Assembly: GCA_002688965.1 (NCBI GenBank)
Contig: NZEE01000111.1
Span: forward strand, 1-9,009
Direction: 5' to 3'
Source of the DNA: an archaeon
GTDB lineage: Archaea > Aenigmatarchaeota > Aenigmatarchaeia > GW2011-AR5 > GCA-2688965
Length of the DNA stretch: 9,009 nucleotides
Shown: positions 1-6,373 of the stretch, piece after piece
How positions within the stretch are numbered: the stretch's first letter is position 1
Layout of the letters: every line of letters begins with the position of its first letter
Made by a program: the position numbers and the translations under genes
The notes under the pieces: model-generated
Database searches by the model: none
Told to the model about the DNA's origin: nothing
Seen by the model: the letters and a program-made list of their open reading frames with translations, nothing else

Positions 1-147
1 AGTTATACCCAATCTCCGTAGCATTTGTTTGGACAGAGGTATATACCCCATCTTTTGGTCATTTGGTTGCCAAAGCAAATCATAGATAGTTTTTTGCCAT
101 GCCACACCTTCTATTTTCTCTTGTAGAAATTCCTTGAATCTTAGCAT
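1..147 (-). CDS. N-terminal part of an unrecognised late protein with a capsid-targeting-like leader (partial)
   Basis: Only the first 49 codons are in the window; the gene continues past the left edge. The start is ATG at 147-145, preceded by GGGA about 6 bases upstream. The stop of the DUF6267-type gene overlaps this ATG by one base (TAATG), a translational-coupling arrangement. The visible protein begins MLRFKEFLQE and continues with an aromatic and charged stretch (around VAWQKTIYDLLW), then KMGYIPLSKQMLRRLG. I do not recognise the family. Residues 1-10 match the pattern at the start of the two upstream proteins (F4, F7, L8, E10) and the 10-residue T4 internal-protein capsid-targeting sequence. 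The inference is that this is the third member of a late, possibly head-packaged set. The reading frame is real because it is open to the edge, has a ribosome-binding site and shares the leader; the function is unknown. Confidence 0.8.
   Translation of the reverse strand, partial: MLRFKEFLQEKIEGVAWQKTIYDLLWQPNDQKMGYIPLSKQMLRRLGIT
118..147 (-). other. Candidate capsid-targeting peptide of the left-edge partial protein
   Basis: Encodes MLRFKEFLQE, with F4, F7, L8 and E10 in the same register as the other two leaders and the T4 sequence. Residue 11 is Lys, less typical after a prohead-protease site than Ala, so processing here is the least certain of the three. Confidence 0.5.
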
Positions 148-1400
148 TACTTATCCCAATTTTTAATCCCATTAAAATTATTGTATGAAAACTCTAACCG
201 ATCCACCAATTTGACTGCATTGCCTTTAATAGTGTCGATTGCCACATACCCTTCGTCATTGACCACTTTATAACCATTATCTGTTTTGATAAACGTATCC
301 GAAAACAATCTCGTACCACTATCCAATTTCTCTAAAATTGCCTCTTTAGCATAAGTGACAAAGATATATAATTCCATTACAGCCTGGATTGTGGTTTTAT
401 TGCGATTGATGTTTTCGATGATTTCATCTCTTTGTTCTTTTTTTGCCTCTTTTGCTTTTTCTGTTTTGACTTTTCCAATTGTTTTAACTTCAGCATAGTC
501 TGTAACATACTTGACATAATTGGTAACATGATTTTTAACTCCCGAAATTGCTGTACCTTGTCGAATAAGTGAATTTAAATACGTTTTGATTTTTATCCCC
601 GTCACACCTGACGGCAAACTATTTTGAAACTCTAAAAAATCCTTTAATTGTGCTGATTTGACCTTACGAAATGCCTTACCAGCACTAGACAAGAAACCAG
701 TTATTACACTGGTTTCTTGCTTAGTGAATGTAACAGTTCCTGATTTATCGTTATATTCTGCATTAGAAAACCATACAGTATCAACTTTGTTCAAACCAGA
801 AATATCTGCTCCAAACTCAGCACCCATTTCTTCTAATGAAGTGCCATTATAAGTTGTGTGGAAAACTATACCCATTTTAGACTTTAATATTTTTTGTGCA
901 AATGCCGACCTCTTAGGTACGGCATACACGATAGTATTAGGTTGAAAAGAAATATATTGTTCTCCGTCAACTTCAATGCTCTCAAGATCACCATTAGTAT
1001 ACATCATGTCACCCTGAAGCACATTTTTTATACCCAATTTTTTTAATTCAATAAAGGAAATTAGCAATTTCTCTGCCAATTGACCAGCATATCCAAACCT
1101 TGCTATATCAGTTGGTTCTTTAATTAATTTCGGATTTTTGTTAAAAACACCCTTTGTACCTACGAAAAATTCTCCATCACTTGGATCTGTACCGACAAAA
1201 ATTGCTGGCGCACCGTCAAATTTAACTGTAACATCAACACCAGCATTCGCACTACCAGATAACATATCACGTAAGGATTTCAAAAAAGTTATAGATTCTC
1301 TTGCACCGATTATACCATTATTGAACACCTCATCTTCAATGTGTTCTAGGTGTAAATTTTTAACTGCTTGCTCAGTGATAAAATCGGTAAATGATCTCAT
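147..1400 (-). CDS. DUF6267-type phage protein, candidate covalent nucleotidyltransferase
   Basis: A 417-residue protein that I recognise as the DUF6267 type found in marine T4-like phages, from blocks such as HLEHIEDEVF (18-27), VKFDGAPAIF (59-68), FNKNPK, FQPNTIVYAVP (152-162) and GIVFHTTYNG (177-186). No function is established to my knowledge. K60-F-D-G63 looks like motif I of the DNA/RNA ligase and capping-enzyme superfamily, where the Lys is adenylated or guanylated. QGDMMY (129-134) could be motif III and IVYAVP motif IIIa. The C-terminal EGYV (383-386) followed by VKLVDR (396-401) resembles motifs IV and V. A Lys/Glu-rich helical stretch lies near 305-335. The first ten residues, MRSFTDFITE, match the capsid-targeting pattern. 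The ATG overlaps the previous gene's stop (ATGA). An AAAGGGA lies about 11 bases upstream, so coupled translation is likely. The ligase-like assignment is inference. Confidence 0.9.
   Translation of the reverse strand: MRSFTDFITEQAVKNLHLEHIEDEVFNNGIIGARESITFLKSLRDMLSGSANAGVDVTVKFDGAPAIFVGTDPSDGEFFVGTKGVFNKNPKLIKEPTDIARFGYAGQLAEKLLISFIELKKLGIKNVLQGDMMYTNGDLESIEVDGEQYISFQPNTIVYAVPKRSAFAQKILKSKMGIVFHTTYNGTSLEEMGAEFGADISGLNKVDTVWFSNAEYNDKSGTVTFTKQETSVITGFLSSAGKAFRKVKSAQLKDFLEFQNSLPSGVTGIKIKTYLNSLIRQGTAISGVKNHVTNYVKYVTDYAEVKTIGKVKTEKAKEAKKEQRDEIIENINRNKTTIQAVMELYIFVTYAKEAILEKLDSGTRLFSDTFIKTDNGYKVVNDEGYVAIDTIKGNAVKLVDRLEFSYNNFNGIKNWDK
1371..1400 (-). other. Candidate capsid-targeting peptide of the DUF6267-type protein
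   Basis: Encodes MRSFTDFITE. Aromatic residue at 4, F7, I8 and E10 align with the T4 internal-protein leader MKTYQEFIAE, and I-T-E fits the gp21 protease rule of cleavage after (I/L)-x-E. Processing would leave a mature protein starting at Q11. Inferred from the alignment only. Confidence 0.55.
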
Positions 1401-2905
1401 ACAAATGTATAATCCCTTTTAATACCGAATTGCATTTTTATTCCAAAAAGTTCCATCAATTTTTCTATAGACTGAGTAGCAATCTTTGCGATTTTATTCC
1501 AAACCTTTTTGAACCATTTTTTGATAAAATTCCATATAATACCTTCATCTAGCAAATCTTGTTCAGATAAATATTGCCCACCCAATTCTTCAAAAGATTC
1601 TGAGAAAATTCCTTTTAATGCTGTCCATGCTGCCTTTCCTGTACCAGATGTTTTAAATTTAACTTGCCAATTAACATTACTGGCAACATCTGCGACATAA
1701 GTATCATCAATCTTTGTATATTTACCCTCTCCGCTCTCTTTAAATATCAATACATGAGTTGCAGTTGCAGGCGAATTCGCACCAAATTTAACTGTACCTG
1801 ACATTGCTTCATGCGTCAATGCTTCCGAAAAAGTTTTCTTAATTCTAGGATCAGATAATAAATCATCCAGACTTTCTTGAACTCTATCTTGCATATTAGT
1901 TTGCTCAATAACCCAATCTAAAAAATCATTTCGAGCAAATCCCTTAATCTGTTGCCATCCCAAATTCTTCACCTTAGTCATCTGACTTTGGGCGCCTCTT
2001 TCTCCACTCATAGTTTCAAATCCACCCTCAAATTTATGAGTTATAAATCCCTTTTTACCCCTCGGTTTGATTTCATTTTCAATTTTGCTATAAATTTTAT
2101 TCATTTTTGACAACACAGCAGTATCCCAAAAATTCTGTTCTCTACATTTATCCAATGCAACAGAAATAGTACCTAAAGTTTCAAAATCCTTTCCGCTCAT
2201 TAATTGTGAACCACCACTTTTTTTCAAAGAAATTCTATCCCCATTCTCAAAAAACATATCTGTTTTAGGTGTCCTACTCGCAGCTGCTGGTTGTTTAGTC
2301 GTCACTCCTCTCATTTTCTGAACATATTTCATCCATTGCTGTGACACATCTTCAGACGATGATCCAAAATGTTTCATCGCCCTCTTTGTATTAACTTTCT
2401 TTAATATTGAATCAACAATCTTTGCACCAGACAACAATTTCGGATCGAGTTTCTCTTTCCAATTTAATATATCTGCCCTTTTCTTTGCATCATCATCACT
2501 AAGATTCAACACCTTTTTATTCCATGCAACACAAATAACTTGTTCCCAATCAGCAGCTGTTATATTAACACCCAATGAACCATCCGAAAATGGTTTCGTC
2601 CTAGTATAGGGATCATAAATCAATTTTCCCTTTTCATTCGTATTTTCTGGAGAATTCAATATTTTCTTAATTATCTCATCATTCCCTGCAATACTATTTT
2701 TGAAAAATACTTGGCCCCTTCCATTTGAATATTTCTCAAGATCAATGGTAAGAGGTTTTGATTCATCAAACTCTTTTCTTAAAGCATTGAAAATATAAAT
2801 CAAAGCAGGTTGAAATTCCGATGGTATTCCACTAGTTTCAATTTCTTGCACACTTTCTGGATGAAAATTCTTTGCTTCTGATAAAAATCCTCTAAAACTG
2901 AGCAT
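1397..2905 (-). CDS. Late phage protein with a capsid-targeting-like leader and a PD-(D/E)xK-like motif
   Basis: A 502-residue protein whose family I cannot name with certainty. Residues 1-10 are MLSFRGFLSE, the capsid-targeting-like leader. Residues 15-200 are mixed alpha/beta with no motif I can assign. P213-K-T-D216, then ISLKK at 225-229, resembles a PD-(D/E)xK nuclease core in which Ser226 replaces the usual acidic residue before Lys228. HEAMSGTVKFG (365-375) looks like a conserved block but I cannot assign it. The C-terminus, about 456-490, is a Trp/Phe/Lys-rich amphipathic helix. The ATG at 2905 has AAAGGA 8 bases upstream and lies just downstream of a T4-type late promoter core. The stop overlaps the next ATG (ATGA). 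Late expression plus the leader suggests a head-internal or structural protein; a nuclease role is speculative. Confidence 0.85.
   Translation of the reverse strand: MLSFRGFLSEAKNFHPESVQEIETSGIPSEFQPALIYIFNALRKEFDESKPLTIDLEKYSNGRGQVFFKNSIAGNDEIIKKILNSPENTNEKGKLIYDPYTRTKPFSDGSLGVNITAADWEQVICVAWNKKVLNLSDDDAKKRADILNWKEKLDPKLLSGAKIVDSILKKVNTKRAMKHFGSSSEDVSQQWMKYVQKMRGVTTKQPAAASRTPKTDMFFENGDRISLKKSGGSQLMSGKDFETLGTISVALDKCREQNFWDTAVLSKMNKIYSKIENEIKPRGKKGFITHKFEGGFETMSGERGAQSQMTKVKNLGWQQIKGFARNDFLDWVIEQTNMQDRVQESLDDLLSDPRIKKTFSEALTHEAMSGTVKFGANSPATATHVLIFKESGEGKYTKIDDTYVADVASNVNWQVKFKTSGTGKAAWTALKGIFSESFEELGGQYLSEQDLLDEGIIWNFIKKWFKKVWNKIAKIATQSIEKLMELFGIKMQFGIKRDYTFV
2876..2905 (-). other. Candidate capsid-targeting peptide of the 502-residue protein
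   Basis: Encodes MLSFRGFLSE. F4, F7, L8 and E10 align with the T4 internal-protein leader, and L-S-E followed by Ala fits prohead-protease cleavage after Glu10. T4 IPIII also has Ala after the cut. Inferred from alignment. Confidence 0.55.
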
Positions 2906-2913
2906 AACACCTA

Positions 2914-2919
2914 TCCTTT
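2914..2919 (-). promoter_or_regulatory. Ribosome binding site of the 502-residue gene
   Basis: AAAGGA on the minus strand, 8 bases before the ATG at 2905. It supports this start, which also preserves the N-terminal leader. It lies downstream of the late promoter core, so it would be in the late transcript. Confidence 0.75.
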
Positions 2920-2938
2920 ATACCGATACGCATATCTT

Positions 2939-2946
2939 TATTTATA
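2939..2946 (-). promoter_or_regulatory. T4-type late promoter (TATAAATA)
   Basis: A perfect match on the minus strand to the T4 late core TATAAATA, which in T4 is recognised by the late sigma gp55 with gp33 and the clamp. It lies 3 bases after the gp41 stop codon, in the only spacer (44 bases) between the replication module and the next genes. By T4 spacing, transcription would start near 2933, giving a leader of about 28 nucleotides that contains AAAGGA and then the ATG at 2905. No -35 element is needed for this class. The location argues against chance. Confidence 0.8.
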
Positions 2947-2949
2947 AGT

Positions 2950-4338
2950 CTACACCATTTGACTGAAATCCATCTGTTTTTTCCTACCAAATGGTTGACT
3001 CATTTGTAAATCGTCCTCATCATCATCATCTACCTGATGCATAAATTCCTGATCTTCCGAATCAAACAAACGCATCTTATCACGATCAATGCCTACTGTA
3101 AACCTTTTATTCTTAGTCAGATCATTATACCGATTTTTCAATTGCTTAACAATCACCAAATCCTGTTCTTCTAATTCCTCAGATGTGATTATACCGATCA
3201 TGAAATCGGCAGTTGCTGGTAGTCCAAAACTTTCTGAAGTATCAGTTAATTCAAGGTCGCTACTAGCAAAACCAGTTCTGGTAGTTTGTGTTGCAGATAC
3301 CATAGGCACGTCATACTCAACTGCCAAACCACGTAATTCTTCCGCAATAGATTTAACCAAAGTATAAGAATTTGCATTCGATCCTGTCTTTATTCTGCTG
3401 GATGCACATATATTCAGATAATCAATATAGATAATATCTGGTTTAAAATTTTTCTTCAGATGTAACTCATTCAGCAAATGCCTAAAATGCGTCACACTCG
3501 CAACTGCTGTTGGGTATTCCTTGACAATCAATCGACCAATTGTCTTGCTCTTGACATTTTCAACCATTTCAATATAACGATCTTGGGATAAACTAACCAA
3601 ATCCGCAATATTCATATTGAGCAAATTGGCATCAATTCGTTCGGCAATTCTTTCTTCTGCCATTTCCAATGTGATGTACAACACATTCTTGCCATCACTC
3701 AAATTTGCCCCTGCACAATGACACATAAACAAACTCTTGCCTACCCCTGTACCTGCCATCACTATATTGAGTGATTTCTTAGACAAACCACCTTTGGTGA
3801 TGCTATTCAGCAATGAAATATCAAATGGAATTTTTTCTTCTTCTGAATGATAAAATTCATATCGTTCATTCAAATCCTCAAAATAATCATGTCCTATATT
3901 CGGATCAAAACTAACTGATAACGCATCACTCAATATCTTAGGTATTTCACCCTGTCCAGTAGTACTCTGTTTATCATCTATAATATGAATAGACTTCATT
4001 ATAGCATTATAAACTGCTTTCCCCTGACAGAATTTCTCAGTTTCTTCCAGCAACCAATCGGAGTCCGATGCCATTTCCTTTTCTGATTCCAACTCCGACA
4101 CCATATTAGTCAAATCGGTAAAGGTCGAATCAGCAATATCATCTAAACTATTCAACGATATTTCAAGGGTTTCTTTGGTTGGCAATCCATTATATTTGTG
4201 TATATGTTCTGTTATTCTCTCAAATAAAATCCTCTCTGGTGTATCGTGGAAATATTTATTATCAATAAACGGTAAAACTTTTCTTGCATATTCTTCATTA
4301 TATATCAGATTCCGCAGAATCGTTCTTTCTATTCTCAT
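2950..4338 (-). CDS. 41: Replicative DNA helicase, T4 gp41 type (DnaB family)
   Basis: A 462-residue hexameric 5'-3' helicase, close to T4 gp41 in length (about 475). It unwinds the fork and works with the primase and gp43. The N-terminal helical domain covers about 1-150 and the RecA-like motor about 165-425. Walker A is GTGVGKS (196-202), the catalytic Glu lies in LEMAEER (E225), and Walker B ends DIIYIDY (D306). Gln351 in SATQTTR fits the sensor position, and KQLKNRYND (398-406) fits the C-terminal Arg-containing motif. The tail has an acidic run (437-443) followed by GRKKQMDFSQMV. The ATG at 4338 lies inside the upstream 78-residue gene (41-base overlap), with GGAG 4 bases ahead, so expression is probably coupled. 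The uvsX, small gene, gp41 order matches T4 uvsX-40-41. Confidence 0.96.
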   Translation of the reverse strand: MRIERTILRNLIYNEEYARKVLPFIDNKYFHDTPERILFERITEHIHKYNGLPTKETLEISLNSLDDIADSTFTDLTNMVSELESEKEMASDSDWLLEETEKFCQGKAVYNAIMKSIHIIDDKQSTTGQGEIPKILSDALSVSFDPNIGHDYFEDLNERYEFYHSEEEKIPFDISLLNSITKGGLSKKSLNIVMAGTGVGKSLFMCHCAGANLSDGKNVLYITLEMAEERIAERIDANLLNMNIADLVSLSQDRYIEMVENVKSKTIGRLIVKEYPTAVASVTHFRHLLNELHLKKNFKPDIIYIDYLNICASSRIKTGSNANSYTLVKSIAEELRGLAVEYDVPMVSATQTTRTGFASSDLELTDTSESFGLPATADFMIGIITSEELEEQDLVIVKQLKNRYNDLTKNKRFTVGIDRDKMRLFDSEDQEFMHQVDDDDEDDLQMSQPFGRKKQMDFSQMV

Positions 4339-4534
4339 TTTTCTCCATTAATGCTAGACAATATATGTGAAGGCTAGGTGATATCAAATTATCATAATCA
4401 GTGTCATAGGTGGATTCACTACAATGTATGCAAACCCATCCCACTCTATTTTCCTGATCAACATTCCACTCTAATAATTCTCTTGTAAATTTATCAAATA
4501 ATTCTTCTGGAACTAATTGGTCAAAATGTTTCAA
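4298..4534 (-). CDS. Small C2HC zinc-finger-like protein between uvsX and gene 41
   Basis: A 78-residue protein of unknown function. It contains C35-x2-C38 and H56-x2-C59, a spacing that could hold one zinc ion, in a context of WVCIHC and LHIYC. The rest is acidic, with a helical N-terminus (EELFDKFTRELLEW). The start is TTG at 4534-4532; no in-frame ATG exists before residue 63, and GAGGT stands 8 bases upstream of the TTG. One base separates it from the uvsX stop, and its 3' end overlaps gene 41 by 41 bases. In T4 the gene at this position is 40, but I see no sequence basis to call it gp40. A role with the recombinase or helicase is suggested only by position. Compact coding and the ribosome-binding site make it likely real. 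Confidence 0.8.
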   Translation of the reverse strand: MKHFDQLVPEELFDKFTRELLEWNVDQENRVGWVCIHCSESTYDTDYDNLISPSLHIYCLALMEKNENRKNDSAESDI

Positions 4535-4535
4535 A

Positions 4536-5615
4536 CTATTCTACCTCACTATCAATTATTGCTAATTCTTCGATATTAGTTACTTCATCATCTTCTTCTA
4601 CCGCACCATATTGAAATTCCTTTTCGCAATATTCTTCTAATTTACCCATTATTTCATCAGTAAAATATTCCTTCGGATTTTCATATATCTGTTTGGCATA
4701 AATTTTCTTGCCATCTGGTAGTTCGATTCGATTCGATACCTTTTTAAATATACCAGCATCAACCCCAACATCAATCAACCCATAAAACCTATCCAATCCC
4801 TTATCATACGTTAACAGACATTCAACCTCTTTGTTCTCCCTAGACAAACGACTCTTTTGCATTTTAACTTTGATAATATTCCCAATCACATCTGTTCCAT
4901 CACGTTCTTTCTTTTTGCTCAAAAAGGCAATGGTAGATGCAGAATATTTTAAACCAGAACCACCCGACATTTCTTTCATGGGAATATATGATCCAACAAC
5001 ATCATAAACGTGATTGCAAACCAATAAAGGTACGTTTGCCTTTGATAATTTCAAATTCAAAACCCTAAAAGTTGCCTTCAGAATTTGTGCCTTCGTCATA
5101 TCCCTAGTTTCTTCACCCTTTGCTGTATCCTCAATTTCCTTAGTACTAGACAATTGACCCAAACTATCCAAAACCAACATCATTGGTTGACGTTCATCAA
5201 CATCTTGCTCGATATATTTATCAAGAGTTTGAATTGCAGTATGTCGAAATTTTTGAATAGTATCTGGTTCTGATTTAATAACCCTTTTGGGTTCGATTCC
5301 CCTACTTTCCAACATATCTTTAGTCACAGCAGACTCAGTATCAAAATAAATGATTCCACCATTGGGATAAGTTTTCAGAAATTGACTAATTACACCCAAT
5401 ACAAAAAAAGTTTTTCCTGTTGCCGATTCACCAGCAAAAACTGTAATTTTGTTATTAGGAACACCACCCCATAGAGAACCCGACAAAACCGCATTTAAAA
5501 TATGAGATCCCGTATCAACCGTACCACTAAATTCGGCAGAAGATTTCCCTTCCGCCGCAATTGTAGTGTGTTCATCATCCAATTCTTTTACAAGATCAGT
5601 TAAAAAATCTGACAT
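4536..5615 (-). CDS. uvsX: UvsX-type recombinase (RecA/Rad51 family)
   Basis: A 359-residue strand-exchange protein, somewhat shorter than T4 UvsX (about 391). It forms ATP-dependent filaments on single-stranded DNA for recombination-dependent replication and repair. Walker A is GESATGKT (62-69), the catalytic Glu is in FDTES (E94), and Walker B is MMLVLDS (D150). The L2 DNA-binding loop region is around MKEMSGGSGLKY (213-224). KVKMQKSRLSR (249-259) is a conserved basic strand. The tail is strongly acidic (about 340-359), as is common in UvsX and RecA. The ATG at 5615 directly follows the stop of the 87-residue gene (TAAATG), with GAGAGG about 9 bases ahead. It sits in the replication module between gp43 and gp41, as expected for recombination-coupled T4-like replication. 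Confidence 0.96.
   Translation of the reverse strand: MSDFLTDLVKELDDEHTTIAAEGKSSAEFSGTVDTGSHILNAVLSGSLWGGVPNNKITVFAGESATGKTFFVLGVISQFLKTYPNGGIIYFDTESAVTKDMLESRGIEPKRVIKSEPDTIQKFRHTAIQTLDKYIEQDVDERQPMMLVLDSLGQLSSTKEIEDTAKGEETRDMTKAQILKATFRVLNLKLSKANVPLLVCNHVYDVVGSYIPMKEMSGGSGLKYSASTIAFLSKKKERDGTDVIGNIIKVKMQKSRLSRENKEVECLLTYDKGLDRFYGLIDVGVDAGIFKKVSNRIELPDGKKIYAKQIYENPKEYFTDEIMGKLEEYCEKEFQYGAVEEDDEVTNIEELAIIDSEVE
4543..4547 (-). promoter_or_regulatory. Ribosome binding site supporting a TTG start
   Basis: GAGGT on the minus strand, within the last codons of uvsX and 8 bases before the TTG at 4534. It is the main reason for accepting a TTG start for the 78-residue gene. Confidence 0.6.
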
Positions 5616-5879
5616 TTATTCTATCCTCTCTACGTTTTTTATACAACAAGGAGATTTCCATCCATTTAGTGGTGCTGTTTCATCATGGGTTTTACCCAAC
5701 ATCCTATCCCATCTGGGAAATCTTGCCTCAATTATAACATTACAAAATTTACACCGATACCGAAATGTTTTAGCATCTGGTTTTCCATCAAAAATACCCC
5801 ACGTACTAGGTGATACACCATCAGGAGATGATTGATCAGGTATTTTTATAACATCTACGAAAACAAACTTGCTATCCAA
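5616..5879 (-). CDS. Small four-cysteine zinc-ribbon-like protein
   Basis: An 87-residue protein that I cannot assign to a named family. C43-x2-C46 and C78-C79 could form a four-cysteine zinc site; the pairs are joined by a basic, aromatic segment (EARFPRWDRMLGK). The N-terminal 30 residues are beta-like (KFVFVDVIKI) and include a Ser/Pro-rich turn. The start is TTG at 5879-5877, with AAAGGA 8 bases upstream; the only later in-frame Met is residue 60, which would lose the first CxxC. It overlaps the upstream gene by 25 bases and abuts uvsX with no gap, so all three are probably translated from one message. A nucleic-acid-binding role is possible from the zinc-ribbon look and the neighbours but is not shown. 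Confidence 0.8.
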   Translation of the reverse strand: MDSKFVFVDVIKIPDQSSPDGVSPSTWGIFDGKPDAKTFRYRCKFCNVIIEARFPRWDRMLGKTHDETAPLNGWKSPCCIKNVERIE

Positions 5880-6361
5880 CCAAATAATCCTTTAGGTTTG
5901 CTCACAGACTTTAATTGTTCTCTCCTATGTGCTTCTGCATGTCCTTTTATATCAGATGCCATTTTCTCTCGTTTCTCCTTCTCTTTTAGTATCGGATCAT
6001 CCAAATCCATTTTCTCTTGGAAATCTTCTGCCCTCTCTCCAATGAACTCTTTGCGGAGATCATCCAAATCGGGATCTTCTTCAACTTGTTTCACAGCAAA
6101 GGCTTTATCTATCTCACTCTGTACAAGATTTCCAAGTCTGTCAGAGATATCCTTTTCTTCTGGAATTGGATCGACTATATCCGGCGGTGGTACAAATTTC
6201 TCAAGTTCTACACCATCTGCAATGTTCTGTCTGATAGTCGCAATTTGTACATCATCTAAAGTTGCCAAATGACTTTTCACATCTATTCCGTAACCTTGTA
6301 TTTCATCCAAAAATTCAGTTGAAACTTTTCCGAATTCCTTTGCTAATTCATAAACTCTCAT
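5855..6361 (-). CDS. Phage protein with an IF2_N-like N-terminal domain
   Basis: A 168-residue protein. Residues 1-47 (MRVYELAKEF, then GYGIDVKSHLATLDD) closely resemble the small N-terminal domain of bacterial translation initiation factor IF-2, where VyELAKEL...GievKsHmStLdd is typical. The GTPase part of IF-2 is absent. Residues 55-155 are highly charged with Pro-rich and Lys/Glu-rich stretches, probably disordered or helical. The protein ends in a hydrophobic peptide, GLFGWIASLFS (158-168), which could be a partner-docking or membrane-contacting tail. An in-frame TTG at 6379 would add six residues, but GAGGGG lies 6 bases before the ATG at 6361, so I use the ATG. The ribosome-binding site overlaps the gp43 stop codon. 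Its role in the replication cluster is unknown; the domain could bind RNA, DNA or protein. Confidence 0.85.
   Translation of the reverse strand: MRVYELAKEFGKVSTEFLDEIQGYGIDVKSHLATLDDVQIATIRQNIADGVELEKFVPPPDIVDPIPEEKDISDRLGNLVQSEIDKAFAVKQVEEDPDLDDLRKEFIGERAEDFQEKMDLDDPILKEKEKREKMASDIKGHAEAHRREQLKSVSKPKGLFGWIASLFS
5888..5893 (-). promoter_or_regulatory. Ribosome binding site supporting a TTG start
   Basis: AAAGGA on the minus strand, 8 bases before the TTG at 5879 and inside the 3' end of the IF2_N-like gene. It decides the start of the 87-residue gene. Confidence 0.65.
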
Positions 6362-6367
6362 AATTTT

Positions 6368-6373
6368 CCCCTC
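6368..6373 (-). promoter_or_regulatory. Ribosome binding site deciding the IF2_N-like gene start
   Basis: GAGGGG on the minus strand, 6 bases before the ATG at 6361. It overlaps the gp43 stop codon (6374-6372), so the two genes may be translationally linked. It favours the ATG over the TTG at 6379. Confidence 0.75.

Noticed and set aside
858..873. GIVF at residues 177-180 of the DUF6267-type protein as nucleotidyltransferase motif IV
   Set aside because: The residue before Gly is Met rather than Glu, and no KxK motif V follows at normal distance. EGYV at 383 with VKLVDR is a better pair.
1138..1422. Plus-strand open frame of 94 codons
   Set aside because: Antisense to the conserved N-terminal part of the DUF6267-type gene; no independent support.
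5832..6272. Plus-strand open frame of 146 codons, Ser-rich
   Set aside because: Antisense to the IF2_N-like gene. The low-complexity Ser/Phe composition is what the complement of acidic, Lys-rich codons gives.
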